The notes beneath the pieces are model-generated. The model was given only the letters and a program-made list of their open reading frames with translations, was not told where the DNA came from and made no database searches. A program made the translations under genes and the position numbers. This document shows, in pieces, positions 1 to 8,469 of a DNA stretch of 64,000 nucleotides (its first letter is position 1; each line of letters starts with the position of its first letter). The stretch is taken from positions 1,116,001 through 1,180,000 of the forward strand of contig OZ243946.1 of the NCBI GenBank assembly GCA_965214285.1, read 5' to 3'. This DNA is from G963422745 sp965214285 (lineage in GTDB: Bacteria > Actinomycetota > Acidimicrobiia > Acidimicrobiales > Aldehydirespiratoraceae).

Positions 1-2
1 CC

Positions 3-782
3 TTGTTAGGACCTGGACATGGATTCAATAATTCTAAATCGATCTACGCCACCGCTGACTCACTCAGGACCATAGTTTCTGACAAGCCCGATGCGGTAGT
101 CGTCGATTTCTTTGCGGGTTCGGGTACCACGCTTCATTCAGTGGCGTTGTTGAACGCCATGGATGGAGGCAAGCGACAGTGCATCCTGGTCACCAACAAT
201 GAAATTTCTTTCAAGGACGCTAAGAGGTTAGGCAGGGATGGTCACTTCCCTGGCGATGATGAATACGAGAAAAGTGGCATATTTGAGGCCGTTACGAAAC
301 CACGGGTCCAGGCGGCTATTTCGGGAAGAGGACCCGATGGTAAATTGAGAGGATCCTACCTCAAGAACTACCTGCCGGCCCACGACTATGCCGACGGCTT
401 CGAGGAGAATGTCGCCTTCTTCCGACTGGATTATCTGAACCGAGACCTGATCCAACTGGGCAGGCGGTACACTCAGATCGCCCCGCTGCTGTGGATGGCA
501 GCCGGCTCGGTCGGCAAATGGGAGTCATGGGACGGCGAGAGTCCCTGGTCCGCACCAGACACCTCGTCATACGCCGTGCTCTTCGACGAGTCCAAAGCAG
601 CCAAGTTCGCACAACACGTTAGCGATCCCAGGCACCAGATTACGCACGTCTGGATAGCATCCTACAGTAGTAAGATCGTCAACGACATGCGTGGGCTCTT
701 TCCCGACACAGTCGTCGTGACTCAACTCTACGACGACTACCTCCGATGCCTGAGGCGCTTGACACGAGAGACAAACCCATGA
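3..782 (+). CDS. DNA methyltransferase, C-terminal part (5' end outside window)
   Basis: This is the C-terminal 259 residues of a beta-class N6/N4 DNA methyltransferase; the reading frame is open to the left edge, so the start lies outside the window. The SAM-binding motif I, DFFAGSGTTLHSV, lies at about residues 35-47. In beta-class enzymes motif I follows the catalytic DPPY motif, which is therefore expected upstream of the window. The rest would hold the target-recognition or dimerisation part; I recognise no motif there. The stop codon overlaps the ATG of the next gene (ATGA), which indicates translational coupling with a helicase-nuclease. It is the modification subunit of a type III-like restriction system. 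G+C is visibly lower than in the core genes to the right, suggesting acquisition by transfer. Confidence 0.8.
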   Translation: MLGPGHGFNNSKSIYATADSLRTIVSDKPDAVVVDFFAGSGTTLHSVALLNAMDGGKRQCILVTNNEISFKDAKRLGRDGHFPGDDEYEKSGIFEAVTKPRVQAAISGRGPDGKLRGSYLKNYLPAHDYADGFEENVAFFRLDYLNRDLIQLGRRYTQIAPLLWMAAGSVGKWESWDGESPWSAPDTSSYAVLFDESKAAKFAQHVSDPRHQITHVWIASYSSKIVNDMRGLFPDTVVVTQLYDDYLRCLRRLTRETNP

Positions 783-3553
783 AGGAGATTGTGCTCAGGG
801 CATTTCAAGAGGACGCAGTAGAGGAGCTCGAGACAAAGCTACTGGCTGCTAGCAAGTGGTATAGCGAAACCGGAACAAAGCAAGCCGTTCTTCTCTCGTC
901 AATCATGGGATCCGGCAAGACAATTATGCTGACTGCGCTAATCGAGCGAATCCTCGAGCGGAGTGAGAATAGCGAGGGTGGGCAGGCTACGTTCTTGTGG
1001 CTCAGCTACCTTCCAGAGGTGAATCGGCAGACAATGAAGAAGATGGATAGATCGAAGGTCCTGAACGCATTGAGAACCGGGGCAAGCTCACTGTCGACGC
1101 TTCAAGAAATCAAGTCAGATTTCAATGAAGAGTGCTTGGACGACGGGACCGTCTACTTCCTGAGCATACCTAAGTTGATGTCGACGGGCCTGCTGACACG
1201 CTCTCGCGACGGAAAACCGTCGATCTGGAAGACGGTTGATAACACGATAAAGACTAAACGAGGCCAATTCTACGTAGTGATTGATGAGGCACATATAGGT
1301 ATGCCCGAAGAAAGTGGGCAAGAGAAGAGGAAGAAGAAGAAGGCAGATACGCTCGTAAAAAGGTTTCTGATAGGCCATAGCGATCCAAAGGGCAAAGGCG
1401 ACGATATGCGCCCCTCCCCCATTGTCATTGGGGTCACGGCGACGCCTGAGCGCTTCAAAAGATTTTTGAGCGAGAACGTGCCTGACGAACACATACGACA
1501 TATGGAAGAGTGCAGGGTTCCTTCACAGGAAGTTCGGGAAGCCGGGTTAATTAAGGATACCCTTGTATATCGATCGCAGGACCCTGAGAATGTGTCGAAC
1601 AAGCACTTGCATTCGAATGAGATGTCCTACATGAAAGCCGCAGCCAGCGCCTGGAAGGAGCTTGACGACAGTTGGAAAAAATACTGCGAAGATAGGGACG
1701 ACGACGACGTCAAGCCGATACTCCTGGTGCAGGTCGAAGATGCAACAAGTGAGCATAAGACAACGAAGACGCCGATTGGTAGGGTGATCGACGTGATCAA
1801 TTCCGCGGTCAAGTTACCACGTGATGCCTTCGTCCATACTTTTGAGCAGAAGAAGGGGATCCCTTTTGATGGCCATTGGGTAGAATACAAGAGTCCAAGC
1901 CAGATCGCCTCCCATCCGGGCAACGTGAGGGTGGTATTCTTCAAAAAGAATCTCTCGACTGGCTGGGACTGTCCGCCGGCAGAAGTCATGATGTCGTTTC
2001 GCAAGGCTAAGGATGCTACCTATATTGCGCAGGCGATCGGTCGGGTGTTGAGAACGCCGTTGGCCCGGAGTATAGATTCAGACGACCGTTTGAATGAAGC
2101 GCGCGTGTTCTTGCCGCACTTTGATACTCGGGGAATTGAGACCTTGATCGGATACTTGAACGATTCACTATTGTTGGACGGAGGAATGCCGATTGTCAAC
2201 GCCGCCGAGAAGCAGGAATTCGAGCGACGTTCCGGCACTGAAGCCATATTCAGTACATTGAATGGACTTGTGATCGATGTCGTCCCCTCAAGGCGTCCCG
2301 ATAATCAGATCGAGTTGCTCAGCAGACTTGCACAAAGACTCAATGATGACGGCATTGTTCTTGGTGCGCGTCGTGCTTACGAGGAAGCAATGGTTGCGAA
2401 GATGAAGGATCTGTTCGATCGGCAGAATCCTGCGTCGCTCCTCGAGCGGGGTGCTACGGTTTCGCAAACCGAGACTCGCCTGGACTTGAAGAGCGAGGAC
2501 CCTAAGACCGGTATATCGGCGTTTGCGAGGGTGCGGGAGACCAAGGCTGATGAGGACATTGATCGGTCGTTCGAGGCGGCAGGAGAGGAGGTCGGCGGGA
2601 TCTTGCATATGGAGTTATTGAGAAGTCTGGTTCAATCTGGTGGTAACGAGTCGGAGATTCGGGACTCCAAGGCCCAAGTCGTGGCGTTTCTAAGACAGCG
2701 GCAAGTCATAGCGAAGATCGAGGCGTTCGCTGCAGACGAGGTGAAATTGCTGCTCGAAGATGAAGATAATCATAACCAAATTAGAAGTCTCCTACCTAAG
2801 GAACGAGCCGAGTTTTACGACGCCTTTCGGTCCAAGGCAAGGCTTCCGATGAAGTCAGAGATCAAGATGCCGGAGACATTGAGTGTGCGCGTACCGAAGG
2901 ACTCGAAGACCTGGCCTAACCATCTATATGTGGCCAAGAAGGACAACAACTTTAGAATAAAGTTGACAGGATGGGAGGAACGACTGCTACGGGACGCTTT
3001 GGCCGAGTCAAGTGTGATTGGCTGGCTCCGCAATACCCCCAGGCGGGGAAGTTCGATACAGGTTCCATACCAGTATGGACAGCGGGGAGAGCTGAGACCG
3101 TTCTATCCGGATTTCTTGGTTTTCCGTAAGGTCGGTGGCAATATCGTGATCGACATCCTCGACCCCCACCTTGACGACTTGGACGATGCAGTTTATAAGG
3201 CCAAGGGGCTGTGTGACTTCGCAGTACGCCATGGAGGGCAGTTCGGACGAATAGAGAGCATCATTGAGGACGAGAGAGAGAGGATGTTCAGATTGGACCT
3301 ACAGAATAGCGATATTCGTAGTGAGATCACCAGGGCTGCTGACTCAGCCCATAGTGGCGCGATGCTCAAAGAGATTTACAGGAATCGTGGTCGTGCGGAG
3401 GCCACAAAGGGCCGAGTTGTTAATGGTTCGGCCCCATTCGTGCCAGAGACACGGAGGAGTCGCTCGACATCCAAGGCAGTCGATAGCGAGGAGATTGCCG
3501 AGGAGATTGCAGAGCGCGCCTCCCTGAAACTGGCGATGCCGCTCCCGGATTAG
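779..3553 (+). CDS. Type III-like restriction subunit (DEAD/DEAH helicase-nuclease)
   Basis: A 924-residue superfamily 2 helicase that would translocate on DNA and cut unmodified sites together with the upstream methylase. I chose the ATG at 779 because it overlaps the methylase stop as ATGA; an in-frame ATG at 746 would overlap further. Visible motifs are Walker A (MGSGKT, about residue 42), DEAH (VIDEAHIG, about 165), motif III-like GVTATPERF, and motif VI (QAIGRVLR, about 425). A nuclease-like stretch near the C-terminus (YPDFLVF, about residue 775) is followed by VIDILDPH where a PD-(D/E)XK enzyme would normally show an E-x-K strand, so the catalytic site is non-canonical or lies in the following LDDAVYKAKG segment. 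Low G+C like its neighbours. Confidence 0.85.
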   Translation: MKEIVLRAFQEDAVEELETKLLAASKWYSETGTKQAVLLSSIMGSGKTIMLTALIERILERSENSEGGQATFLWLSYLPEVNRQTMKKMDRSKVLNALRTGASSLSTLQEIKSDFNEECLDDGTVYFLSIPKLMSTGLLTRSRDGKPSIWKTVDNTIKTKRGQFYVVIDEAHIGMPEESGQEKRKKKKADTLVKRFLIGHSDPKGKGDDMRPSPIVIGVTATPERFKRFLSENVPDEHIRHMEECRVPSQEVREAGLIKDTLVYRSQDPENVSNKHLHSNEMSYMKAAASAWKELDDSWKKYCEDRDDDDVKPILLVQVEDATSEHKTTKTPIGRVIDVINSAVKLPRDAFVHTFEQKKGIPFDGHWVEYKSPSQIASHPGNVRVVFFKKNLSTGWDCPPAEVMMSFRKAKDATYIAQAIGRVLRTPLARSIDSDDRLNEARVFLPHFDTRGIETLIGYLNDSLLLDGGMPIVNAAEKQEFERRSGTEAIFSTLNGLVIDVVPSRRPDNQIELLSRLAQRLNDDGIVLGARRAYEEAMVAKMKDLFDRQNPASLLERGATVSQTETRLDLKSEDPKTGISAFARVRETKADEDIDRSFEAAGEEVGGILHMELLRSLVQSGGNESEIRDSKAQVVAFLRQRQVIAKIEAFAADEVKLLLEDEDNHNQIRSLLPKERAEFYDAFRSKARLPMKSEIKMPETLSVRVPKDSKTWPNHLYVAKKDNNFRIKLTGWEERLLRDALAESSVIGWLRNTPRRGSSIQVPYQYGQRGELRPFYPDFLVFRKVGGNIVIDILDPHLDDLDDAVYKAKGLCDFAVRHGGQFGRIESIIEDERERMFRLDLQNSDIRSEITRAADSAHSGAMLKEIYRNRGRAEATKGRVVNGSAPFVPETRRSRSTSKAVDSEEIAEEIAERASLKLAMPLPD

Positions 3554-3565
3554 AGTTAGGACATC

Positions 3566-4294
3566 ATGAGCATTCGGTCTTGGTCTAAGGGGCTGAGCGG
3601 AAGCAACGAGAAAGTGCTGCTTCGGGAGCAAGAGCGCACTCTCTCAGACGAAGCGCGTCAGTACTTTGTGGGACCTAAGTACAAGCCGTCGAGCGACTTC
3701 TTCAGGTCCCAGTACGATGATAAATTGGCGGTACTTCAGCGGCAGGCTGCACGGCTTCAGCGTATTCGCGATGACGCAGCTCGCGAGCTGACCATCGGGG
3801 TGGTTGCTTCGGGTACTGTTGTCGGCTTCGGCCCCAGTGACGGGAACCTTACGGCCGTGATGGCGGTAGTTGCTGCCATGGGACTCGTTATCAGCGTTAT
3901 CTTGACGTTGAGGGTTTGGATTTCGCGATCGTTGGATATGGGACGTCGGCCATGCGAATCTATTATTGAATCTCTCAACCTCTATGCAGGTGATGATTGG
4001 AAGGGTAAGGATCCCGAGAGTGTGAAGGGTAAGGATCCCGAGCCCGAGAGTGTGATGTATTTTCATTGGATGGAGCATCTTGATATGTGTCGCACTTACA
4101 ACTGGGACGGATTTTGGAAAATGAAGAAGAATGAAGAGAACAAGGAAGATGAAGGCGAGGAAGATGAAGGCGAGAAGGAGTTTATCCCCGGGCTTAGACA
4201 CCTTGAGAAGAGGCTGAAGGCCCTCAGAATTGTAGTCATCTCCTTAATCATGGTGCTGTTCCTTCTGCTCGCTGTTGGCGAACTGATCGGGTAG
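3566..4294 (+). CDS. Membrane protein linked to the restriction genes
   Basis: I do not recognise a family for this 242-residue protein. It has a charged N-terminal helix region (residues 15-72), two adjacent hydrophobic segments (about 75-90 and 96-117), a soluble loop, a Glu/Asp/Lys-rich stretch (188-205) and a third membrane helix at the very C-terminus (221-240). Within the loop a short block reading GKDPES is repeated, reflecting a small tandem duplication near 4002-4040. The gene starts 12 bp after the helicase and shares its low G+C, so it probably belongs to the same acquired defence cluster. The paired-helix layout recalls SLATT-type effectors that accompany bacterial defence genes, but this is only a resemblance in layout. 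Confidence 0.6.
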   Translation: MSIRSWSKGLSGSNEKVLLREQERTLSDEARQYFVGPKYKPSSDFFRSQYDDKLAVLQRQAARLQRIRDDAARELTIGVVASGTVVGFGPSDGNLTAVMAVVAAMGLVISVILTLRVWISRSLDMGRRPCESIIESLNLYAGDDWKGKDPESVKGKDPEPESVMYFHWMEHLDMCRTYNWDGFWKMKKNEENKEDEGEEDEGEKEFIPGLRHLEKRLKALRIVVISLIMVLFLLLAVGELIG

Positions 4295-4297
4295 CCT

Positions 4298-5140
4298 GTG
4301 GCAGGTGCCGGGGTTCGTGCGGCATTTCGGTGCTGGACAGTGCTGGTAGCGCTGCTGGCCTTTAGCGGCTGCCGGGGCGACCAGGGCGACCAGGACACTA
4401 CAAAGCAGGAGCTTCGGGAGCGTCGTGAGACCCTCGACGACGGAATCGAGGACCGTAGCGGCGAAGAGGCCGAGGGCGCAGAGCAGTTGTCCGCAGAGAT
4501 GCAGGAGAAGGAGGCCGACGCCGAGGCTGACCGGCAGCGGCAGCAAGAATGGGCCGAGAAGGTCGAGGCGGCGAGGCAGCGGCGTACCGACGATCTGCAC
4601 GCCGACGTGCTCGACTGGTGGGATCGCTCAGCGCATTGGGAGTACTGCTTGATGTACGCAGACAACCCGGAGGAGTTCTGTGACGATGCGGACGACCTGC
4701 TGGCCGCGGAAGCTGTGATCGAGCAGCGCATCCACGATCTGTACCCGGAGTCTTCGGGTTTCTTGGGCAACGTATTCGACTATGCACACGCTCGGATCGG
4801 GCGGGTCCTTGAGACCATCACCGCTCCGTCCGCGACCACAACCGTCCTACCGACGACGACCACCACCACTGTGGCTCCGACGACCACGCGTAAGCCGACT
4901 ACGACGATTCTCCGCGCACCGCTTGGGACGAGCGGCAGGCGGCTTGTGGGATCTGAGATTGAGCCCGGCCTGTACCGAGTCCATGCCGAAGGCCCGACCG
5001 GGTTGGCTTACTGCGAACGACAGAATGCCGATTTGGACATCATCGCCAATGATGTTGGCGAGAACGAGGCGCTCTGCAGGGTGGCTGCATCCGACTTCGC
5101 CTTCAGTTGGCAGGGCGGCAGGCTGGAGCGTTTGCAATGA
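4298..5140 (+). CDS. Putative lipoprotein with coiled-coil and C-terminal VGSEIEPG domain
   Basis: A predicted exported lipoprotein of 280 residues. The GTG start at 4298 gives a signal peptide with a hydrophobic core and lipobox AFSGC (Cys25). The mature part starts with a highly charged, probably coiled-coil region (about 35-95) and continues through a Thr/Pro linker (about 178-205) typical of cell-wall-spanning tethers. It ends in a compact domain (about 215-280) with LVGSEIEPGLYRV, a YCER segment, DIIANDVGENEALCRV and a final LERLQ. The domain resembles secreted actinobacterial domains with an E/D-I-x-P-G-x-Y-R-V opening and a central IIAN motif; its function is unknown. The stop overlaps the ATG of the next gene (ATGA), and that gene carries the same domain. 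Confidence 0.7.
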   Translation: MAGAGVRAAFRCWTVLVALLAFSGCRGDQGDQDTTKQELRERRETLDDGIEDRSGEEAEGAEQLSAEMQEKEADAEADRQRQQEWAEKVEAARQRRTDDLHADVLDWWDRSAHWEYCLMYADNPEEFCDDADDLLAAEAVIEQRIHDLYPESSGFLGNVFDYAHARIGRVLETITAPSATTTVLPTTTTTTVAPTTTRKPTTTILRAPLGTSGRRLVGSEIEPGLYRVHAEGPTGLAYCERQNADLDIIANDVGENEALCRVAASDFAFSWQGGRLERLQ

Positions 5141-5643
5141 GGTTGCCTTCGCGCTGGTCTCGGTGGTTTACGTGCGCCTTCGTGTTCACAGCGGTACTGA
5201 CACTGACCGGTTGTCAGTCCGATCCGCCGACCGCCGCTGAATGTGCCGACCTTATCGTCGCCAACAGCGACGACCTGGATGCCATCGAGGAGGAGTTAGT
5301 CGAGATGGCTACGCGCGTCCCTATCGACGATAGACAGGCGTTTGTCGGGGAGTGCATGGCCGAAGCCTTGCCTGGGCTTTTTGCTGGCGCAGTTGCCGAG
5401 GCGTCCGGTTCGCGCCCCGAGCCGGGCACGCTGCTGGTCGGCTCCGAGATCGAACCCGGCGTGTATCGTGTAACTGCGGACCCTGCCCAGCCGTTCTCGA
5501 TGGCCTACTGCGCCCGGCTCGGAGAAGGCCTCGGGGTCTTCGACATCATCGCCAACGACATTGATGAGAACGACGTCCTATGCCGCGTTGAGGCGACCGA
5601 CTACGCCTTCGAGTACACCGGCATCCTGGAGCGAATCGAATGA
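5137..5643 (+). CDS. Putative lipoprotein, paralogue of the preceding one
   Basis: A 168-residue exported lipoprotein with signal peptide and lipobox TLTGC (Cys26). The ATG at 5137 overlaps the upstream stop as ATGA, which fixes the start and implies coupled translation. The central part is a short helical segment with two Cys (ECADL near 35, GECM near 71). The C-terminal domain (98-168) repeats that of the upstream protein: VGSEIEPGVYRV, MAYCARL, FDIIANDIDENDVLCRVEA and a final LERIE. The two genes share only this domain, so they look like a domain duplication with different N-terminal parts. No enzymatic motif is seen; a role in ligand binding at the cell surface is speculation. Confidence 0.7.
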   Translation: MRLPSRWSRWFTCAFVFTAVLTLTGCQSDPPTAAECADLIVANSDDLDAIEEELVEMATRVPIDDRQAFVGECMAEALPGLFAGAVAEASGSRPEPGTLLVGSEIEPGVYRVTADPAQPFSMAYCARLGEGLGVFDIIANDIDENDVLCRVEATDYAFEYTGILERIE

Positions 5644-5769
5644 GCCGCCACGTCTGACGCTGCCGCCGGCCGGAAGCACCCGCCGCCGGGCTGGCATCGT
5701 CCACACGAACACGCCAGCCAGCGGGCGGGCCGGCCCGCTCCGCAGACAGGTGTCAAGTGCAAGAGGGGA

Positions 5770-6114
5770 TTATCCCCCGCGGTGATTGGGGCAGTACCCG
5801 GAAGGGTCCTTCGTCGGTCTCTGGCAGCGGACACCCGCCTGGGTCATCCCCAAGCATTGCCGGCTCCTGCGTCCACGGCTGGATCGGGATGAGCCGCCGC
5901 CACGGCTGGATCGAGATGGGCCGCCTCCGAACAACTTGCTCAGCCCGTCCATGGCAAGGCCGATAGTCATGAAGATAGTCACGAACAGCGCGGTGCCCAC
6001 GGCCCACTCGGTTGCCGGGTCCGTCGATACGCCCAAGACCAGGTGAAGAAGGAAGTACACGCCGAAGGCGACGATCACAAAGACCAGTGCCATTCCCTGG
6101 ACGAACGATGCCAT
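5770..6114 (-). CDS. Small membrane protein with C-terminal Cys/His motif
   Basis: A 114-residue protein with two predicted membrane helices (about 8-28 and 38-58), a Ser/Arg/Gly-rich basic linker (65-85) and a short C-terminal Cys/His motif: Cys87, Cys97, Cys108 and His111 (C-x9-C-x10-C-x2-H, with YCPNH at the end). The spacing suggests a small zinc-binding knuckle on the cytoplasmic side. I know similar CxxxxxxGxxC-RP-YC-xH motifs from small actinobacterial proteins of unknown function. It stands alone, and a strong promoter lies directly upstream. Confidence 0.65.
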   Translation of the reverse strand: MASFVQGMALVFVIVAFGVYFLLHLVLGVSTDPATEWAVGTALFVTIFMTIGLAMDGLSKLFGGGPSRSSRGGGSSRSSRGRRSRQCLGMTQAGVRCQRPTKDPSGYCPNHRGG

Positions 6115-6121
6115 GTGGGAA

Positions 6122-6151
6122 ATTGTGCCTGTATCTGTCGTGCCGTGTCAA
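6122..6151 (-). promoter_or_regulatory. Promoter of the small Cys-motif membrane protein
   Basis: On the minus strand a perfect -35 TTGACA (6151-6146) is separated by 18 bp from a -10-like CACAAT (6127-6122), which ends 7 nt before the ATG at 6114. The transcript would be essentially leaderless. This is the best -35/-10 pair I see in the window. Confidence 0.7.
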
Positions 6152-6240
6152 ATTGGCGTGCGGGTCCTGGCTTGTGTCCAAGACGAGAAGTCCTGACCCG
6201 GCCGGGTTGGAGAGCGGCGGGCTTGGCGGCGGGCGGGCGG

Positions 6241-6894
6241 CTAGGGGGTCGCCCAGCGGCGGATCCAGGCGTGCATGGCGATGCCCGCTGCCACGCCGGC
6301 GTTGATTGAGCGGGTCGAGCCGTACTGGGCGATCGAGATCACCTGATCTGCTGCGGCACGGGCACCCGCCGTCAGGCCAGGGCCTTCCTGGCCGAACAGC
6401 AGCACGCAGCGCTGCGGCAGCTCGGCGGACTCGATGGGCGACGAGCCCGCGGTGTTGTCGATGCCGATGATCGGCAGTTGCTGCGCTGCGGCCCAGGCGG
6501 CCAGGTCGGCCACGGAGGCGTGGTGGCGGACATGCTGGTAAGCCTCGGTCATCATGGCACCGCGGCGGTTCCACTTGCGCTTGCCCACGATGTGCACCTC
6601 GGCCGCGGCGAAGGCGTTGGCGGTGCGCACCACGGTGCCGATGTTGCGGTCGTGTGCCCAGTTCTCGATGGCCACGTGGAACCCGTGGCGGCGCTGGTCG
6701 AGGTCGGCGACGATGGCCTCGACGCTCCAGTAGCGGTAGCGGTCGGCCACGTTGCGCCGGTCGCCGCCGGCCAGCAACTCCGGGTCGAGCCGCCGGTCAT
6801 CAGGCCAGGGCTGCGGATGCGCCCCGACGCCCACCGGCTCGCCGCCAGTGGCATCGTCGGCGCTGCCGGCAGGGTCAAAGCGGGAGCCGCTCAC
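6241..6894 (-). CDS. TrmH/SpoU family RNA 2'-O-methyltransferase
   Basis: A 217-residue SPOUT-class methyltransferase that would transfer a methyl group from SAM to a ribose 2'-OH in tRNA or rRNA. The three SpoU motifs are in order: NIGTVVRTANAF (motif 1 with the conserved Asn and Arg), LLFGQEGPGL (motif 2) and ISIAQYGSTRSINAGVAAGI (motif 3), forming the trefoil-knot cofactor site. The N-terminal 50 residues are low complexity and not conserved. The GTG start at 6894 is preceded by TACGGT with a 6-nt gap, fitting a leaderless transcript. The exact substrate cannot be told from sequence. Confidence 0.85.
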   Translation of the reverse strand: MSGSRFDPAGSADDATGGEPVGVGAHPQPWPDDRRLDPELLAGGDRRNVADRYRYWSVEAIVADLDQRRHGFHVAIENWAHDRNIGTVVRTANAFAAAEVHIVGKRKWNRRGAMMTEAYQHVRHHASVADLAAWAAAQQLPIIGIDNTAGSSPIESAELPQRCVLLFGQEGPGLTAGARAAADQVISIAQYGSTRSINAGVAAGIAMHAWIRRWATP

Positions 6895-6900
6895 GCCCCA

Positions 6901-6906
6901 ACCGTA
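6901..6906 (-). promoter_or_regulatory. -10 box of the SpoU methylase gene
   Basis: TACGGT on the minus strand ends 6 nt before the GTG start at 6894. Confidence 0.5.
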
Positions 6907-6979
6907 GATTCACCAGCGCCACATCCAACGCCCCAGGCTGGGTGAGCATGGATGTGTTACGCATGCTGTGCGCCTGCCC

Positions 6980-6985
6980 TATCCT
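6980..6985 (+). promoter_or_regulatory. -10 box of the RHH gene
   Basis: TATCCT ends 6 nt before the GTG at 6992. This decides that start over the GTG at 6968, which lies upstream of the box. Confidence 0.5.
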
Positions 6986-6991
6986 GCTCTT

Positions 6992-7240
6992 GTGGACAAG
7001 CCGAGGAATGTGCTGCTGGAACCCGCCCTGCGGGCGAAGGCCGAACGCCGTGCTGCCGAGCGCGGCCTGAGCCTCTCCGCCTACATCAGCGAGCTGATCC
7101 ACGACGACGACTACGCTTCTGAGGTCACCGGGGACGTCTCGCGGCTGATCAACATTCTCGGAACCGACCTTGCGCCCACCGACATAGCTCGTGACAAGCA
7201 CGAGATGATCCGGCAGGCATTCGCTGAGACCGCCAACTAG
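6992..7240 (+). CDS. Solo ribbon-helix-helix (antitoxin-like) protein
   Basis: An 82-residue protein with the layout of a small RHH/CopG-type DNA-binding antitoxin: a short N-terminal strand (NVLLEP), a basic helix (LRAKAERRAAERG), then LSLSAYISELI as the second helix. The remaining 40 residues are a tail that could wrap a toxin, but no toxin gene lies next to it. The downstream gene is a serine hydrolase on the other strand. It is either an orphan antitoxin or a free-standing regulator. The start was chosen from the -10 box at 6980. Confidence 0.6.
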   Translation: MDKPRNVLLEPALRAKAERRAAERGLSLSAYISELIHDDDYASEVTGDVSRLINILGTDLAPTDIARDKHEMIRQAFAETAN

Positions 7241-7267
7241 GGCACCACACCCGCCGGATTGCCGGGG

Positions 7268-8371
7268 TCAGCGGGCGGCTCTGGATTGGTGGGCGGCGTA
7301 GATCAGCCGGAAGGCGCGGCGGCCGCTGGCTTGTCCGTCGAGCATGCGGTTCATCCCGTAGACCACCACGAGGTCGTTGTCGAGATCGACCACCGCCATC
7401 GACCCGCCGAGCCCGCCCCAGCCGAGGGTCCGCTCGTTGACGCCGAACGGCATCCCCGGCGAGGTCAGCCCGAAGCCGATGCCCATGCGCAAGTCCACCC
7501 CGGTCACGTAGTCGTGGCCGTCGTATTGCAGCTCGGTGGTGCGGGCGATGGTCGCCGGCGACAGCAGCCGGTCGCCAACCGCCGGCAGGCGGGTGAGCTG
7601 CGAGAGGAGCTGCGCGGTGGAGCGGGCGTTGCCGTGGCCGTTGGACGCCGGGAACTCCGCGCGCCGCCACCACTCGGAGTTGACGTGGTCGATGCGGCGG
7701 GGGTTCTGCGAGGCGTCGGTGGGCATGTCTGCGGTGACGGTCTCGGCCACCCGGCCCAGGGCATCCGCAGGCACGCCGATGTGGAAGTCGATGCCCAGCG
7801 GGCCGGTCACCTCGGCGCGCAGCCAGGTGCCCATCGTTTGCCCCGTCACCCGGCGCACCAGTTCCCCGAGCAGCACCCCCTGGGTGAAGGCGTGATAGCC
7901 GAACCCCTCGCCGGGCGGCCAGGCCGGGGCCTGGGCAGCGAGCCGCTCGCAGAGGCCGGCGCTGTCGGTGAGGTCGTCGTCTGAGAGCGGCTCTGAGAAG
8001 TCGGGCAGGCCCGCCGTGTGGCTGAGCACGTGGCGGACCAGCACACCCTGCTTGCCGGCGGCGGCGAACTGCGGCCAGTAGCGGGCCAGCGGCTCGTCGA
8101 TGCCGAGCTCGTCGCGCTCGTGCAGGATCAGCACGCACAGCGCGGCGACGGTCTTGGTCGTGGACCAGAGGTTGACGATGGTGTCGGCCTCCCACGGCCG
8201 TGAGCCCGCAGCGTCGCGGTGCCCGCCCCACAGGTCCACCACGACCTCGCCCCGGTCGATCACGCACACGCTCGCCCCGAGATCGCCCCGTTCGAAGTTC
8301 CGCACGAACCCGGCCCGCACCGTCTCGTAGCCCTCGCGGCACAAGCCGTCGATCGGCGTCGCATCAGTCAC
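7268..8371 (-). CDS. Serine hydrolase, beta-lactamase class C/esterase family
   Basis: A 367-residue penicillin-binding-protein-like hydrolase. The nucleophile motif S-x-x-K is STTK (about residue 68), followed by the LSHTAGLPDF segment typical of class C-like esterases, a GYHAF motif at the usual Tyr position, and a C-terminal GWGGLGGS in place of the KTG/HTG box. There is no signal peptide, so it is probably a cytoplasmic esterase or amidase of unknown substrate rather than a resistance enzyme. I chose the GTG at 8371 because CAGGCT ends 6 nt upstream; a GTG two codons earlier (8377) is also in frame. Confidence 0.8.
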   Translation of the reverse strand: MTDATPIDGLCREGYETVRAGFVRNFERGDLGASVCVIDRGEVVVDLWGGHRDAAGSRPWEADTIVNLWSTTKTVAALCVLILHERDELGIDEPLARYWPQFAAAGKQGVLVRHVLSHTAGLPDFSEPLSDDDLTDSAGLCERLAAQAPAWPPGEGFGYHAFTQGVLLGELVRRVTGQTMGTWLRAEVTGPLGIDFHIGVPADALGRVAETVTADMPTDASQNPRRIDHVNSEWWRRAEFPASNGHGNARSTAQLLSQLTRLPAVGDRLLSPATIARTTELQYDGHDYVTGVDLRMGIGFGLTSPGMPFGVNERTLGWGGLGGSMAVVDLDNDLVVVYGMNRMLDGQASGRRAFRLIYAAHQSRAAR

Positions 8372-8469
8372 GCCCACAGCCTGCCAGACGAGCCTCCGCC
8401 TGGCCTGACCGGATCGGTCGCGTCCCTGGTCGGGCGGTGCAGGCCCTGCTGGTCATGGATCGGTCCGTG

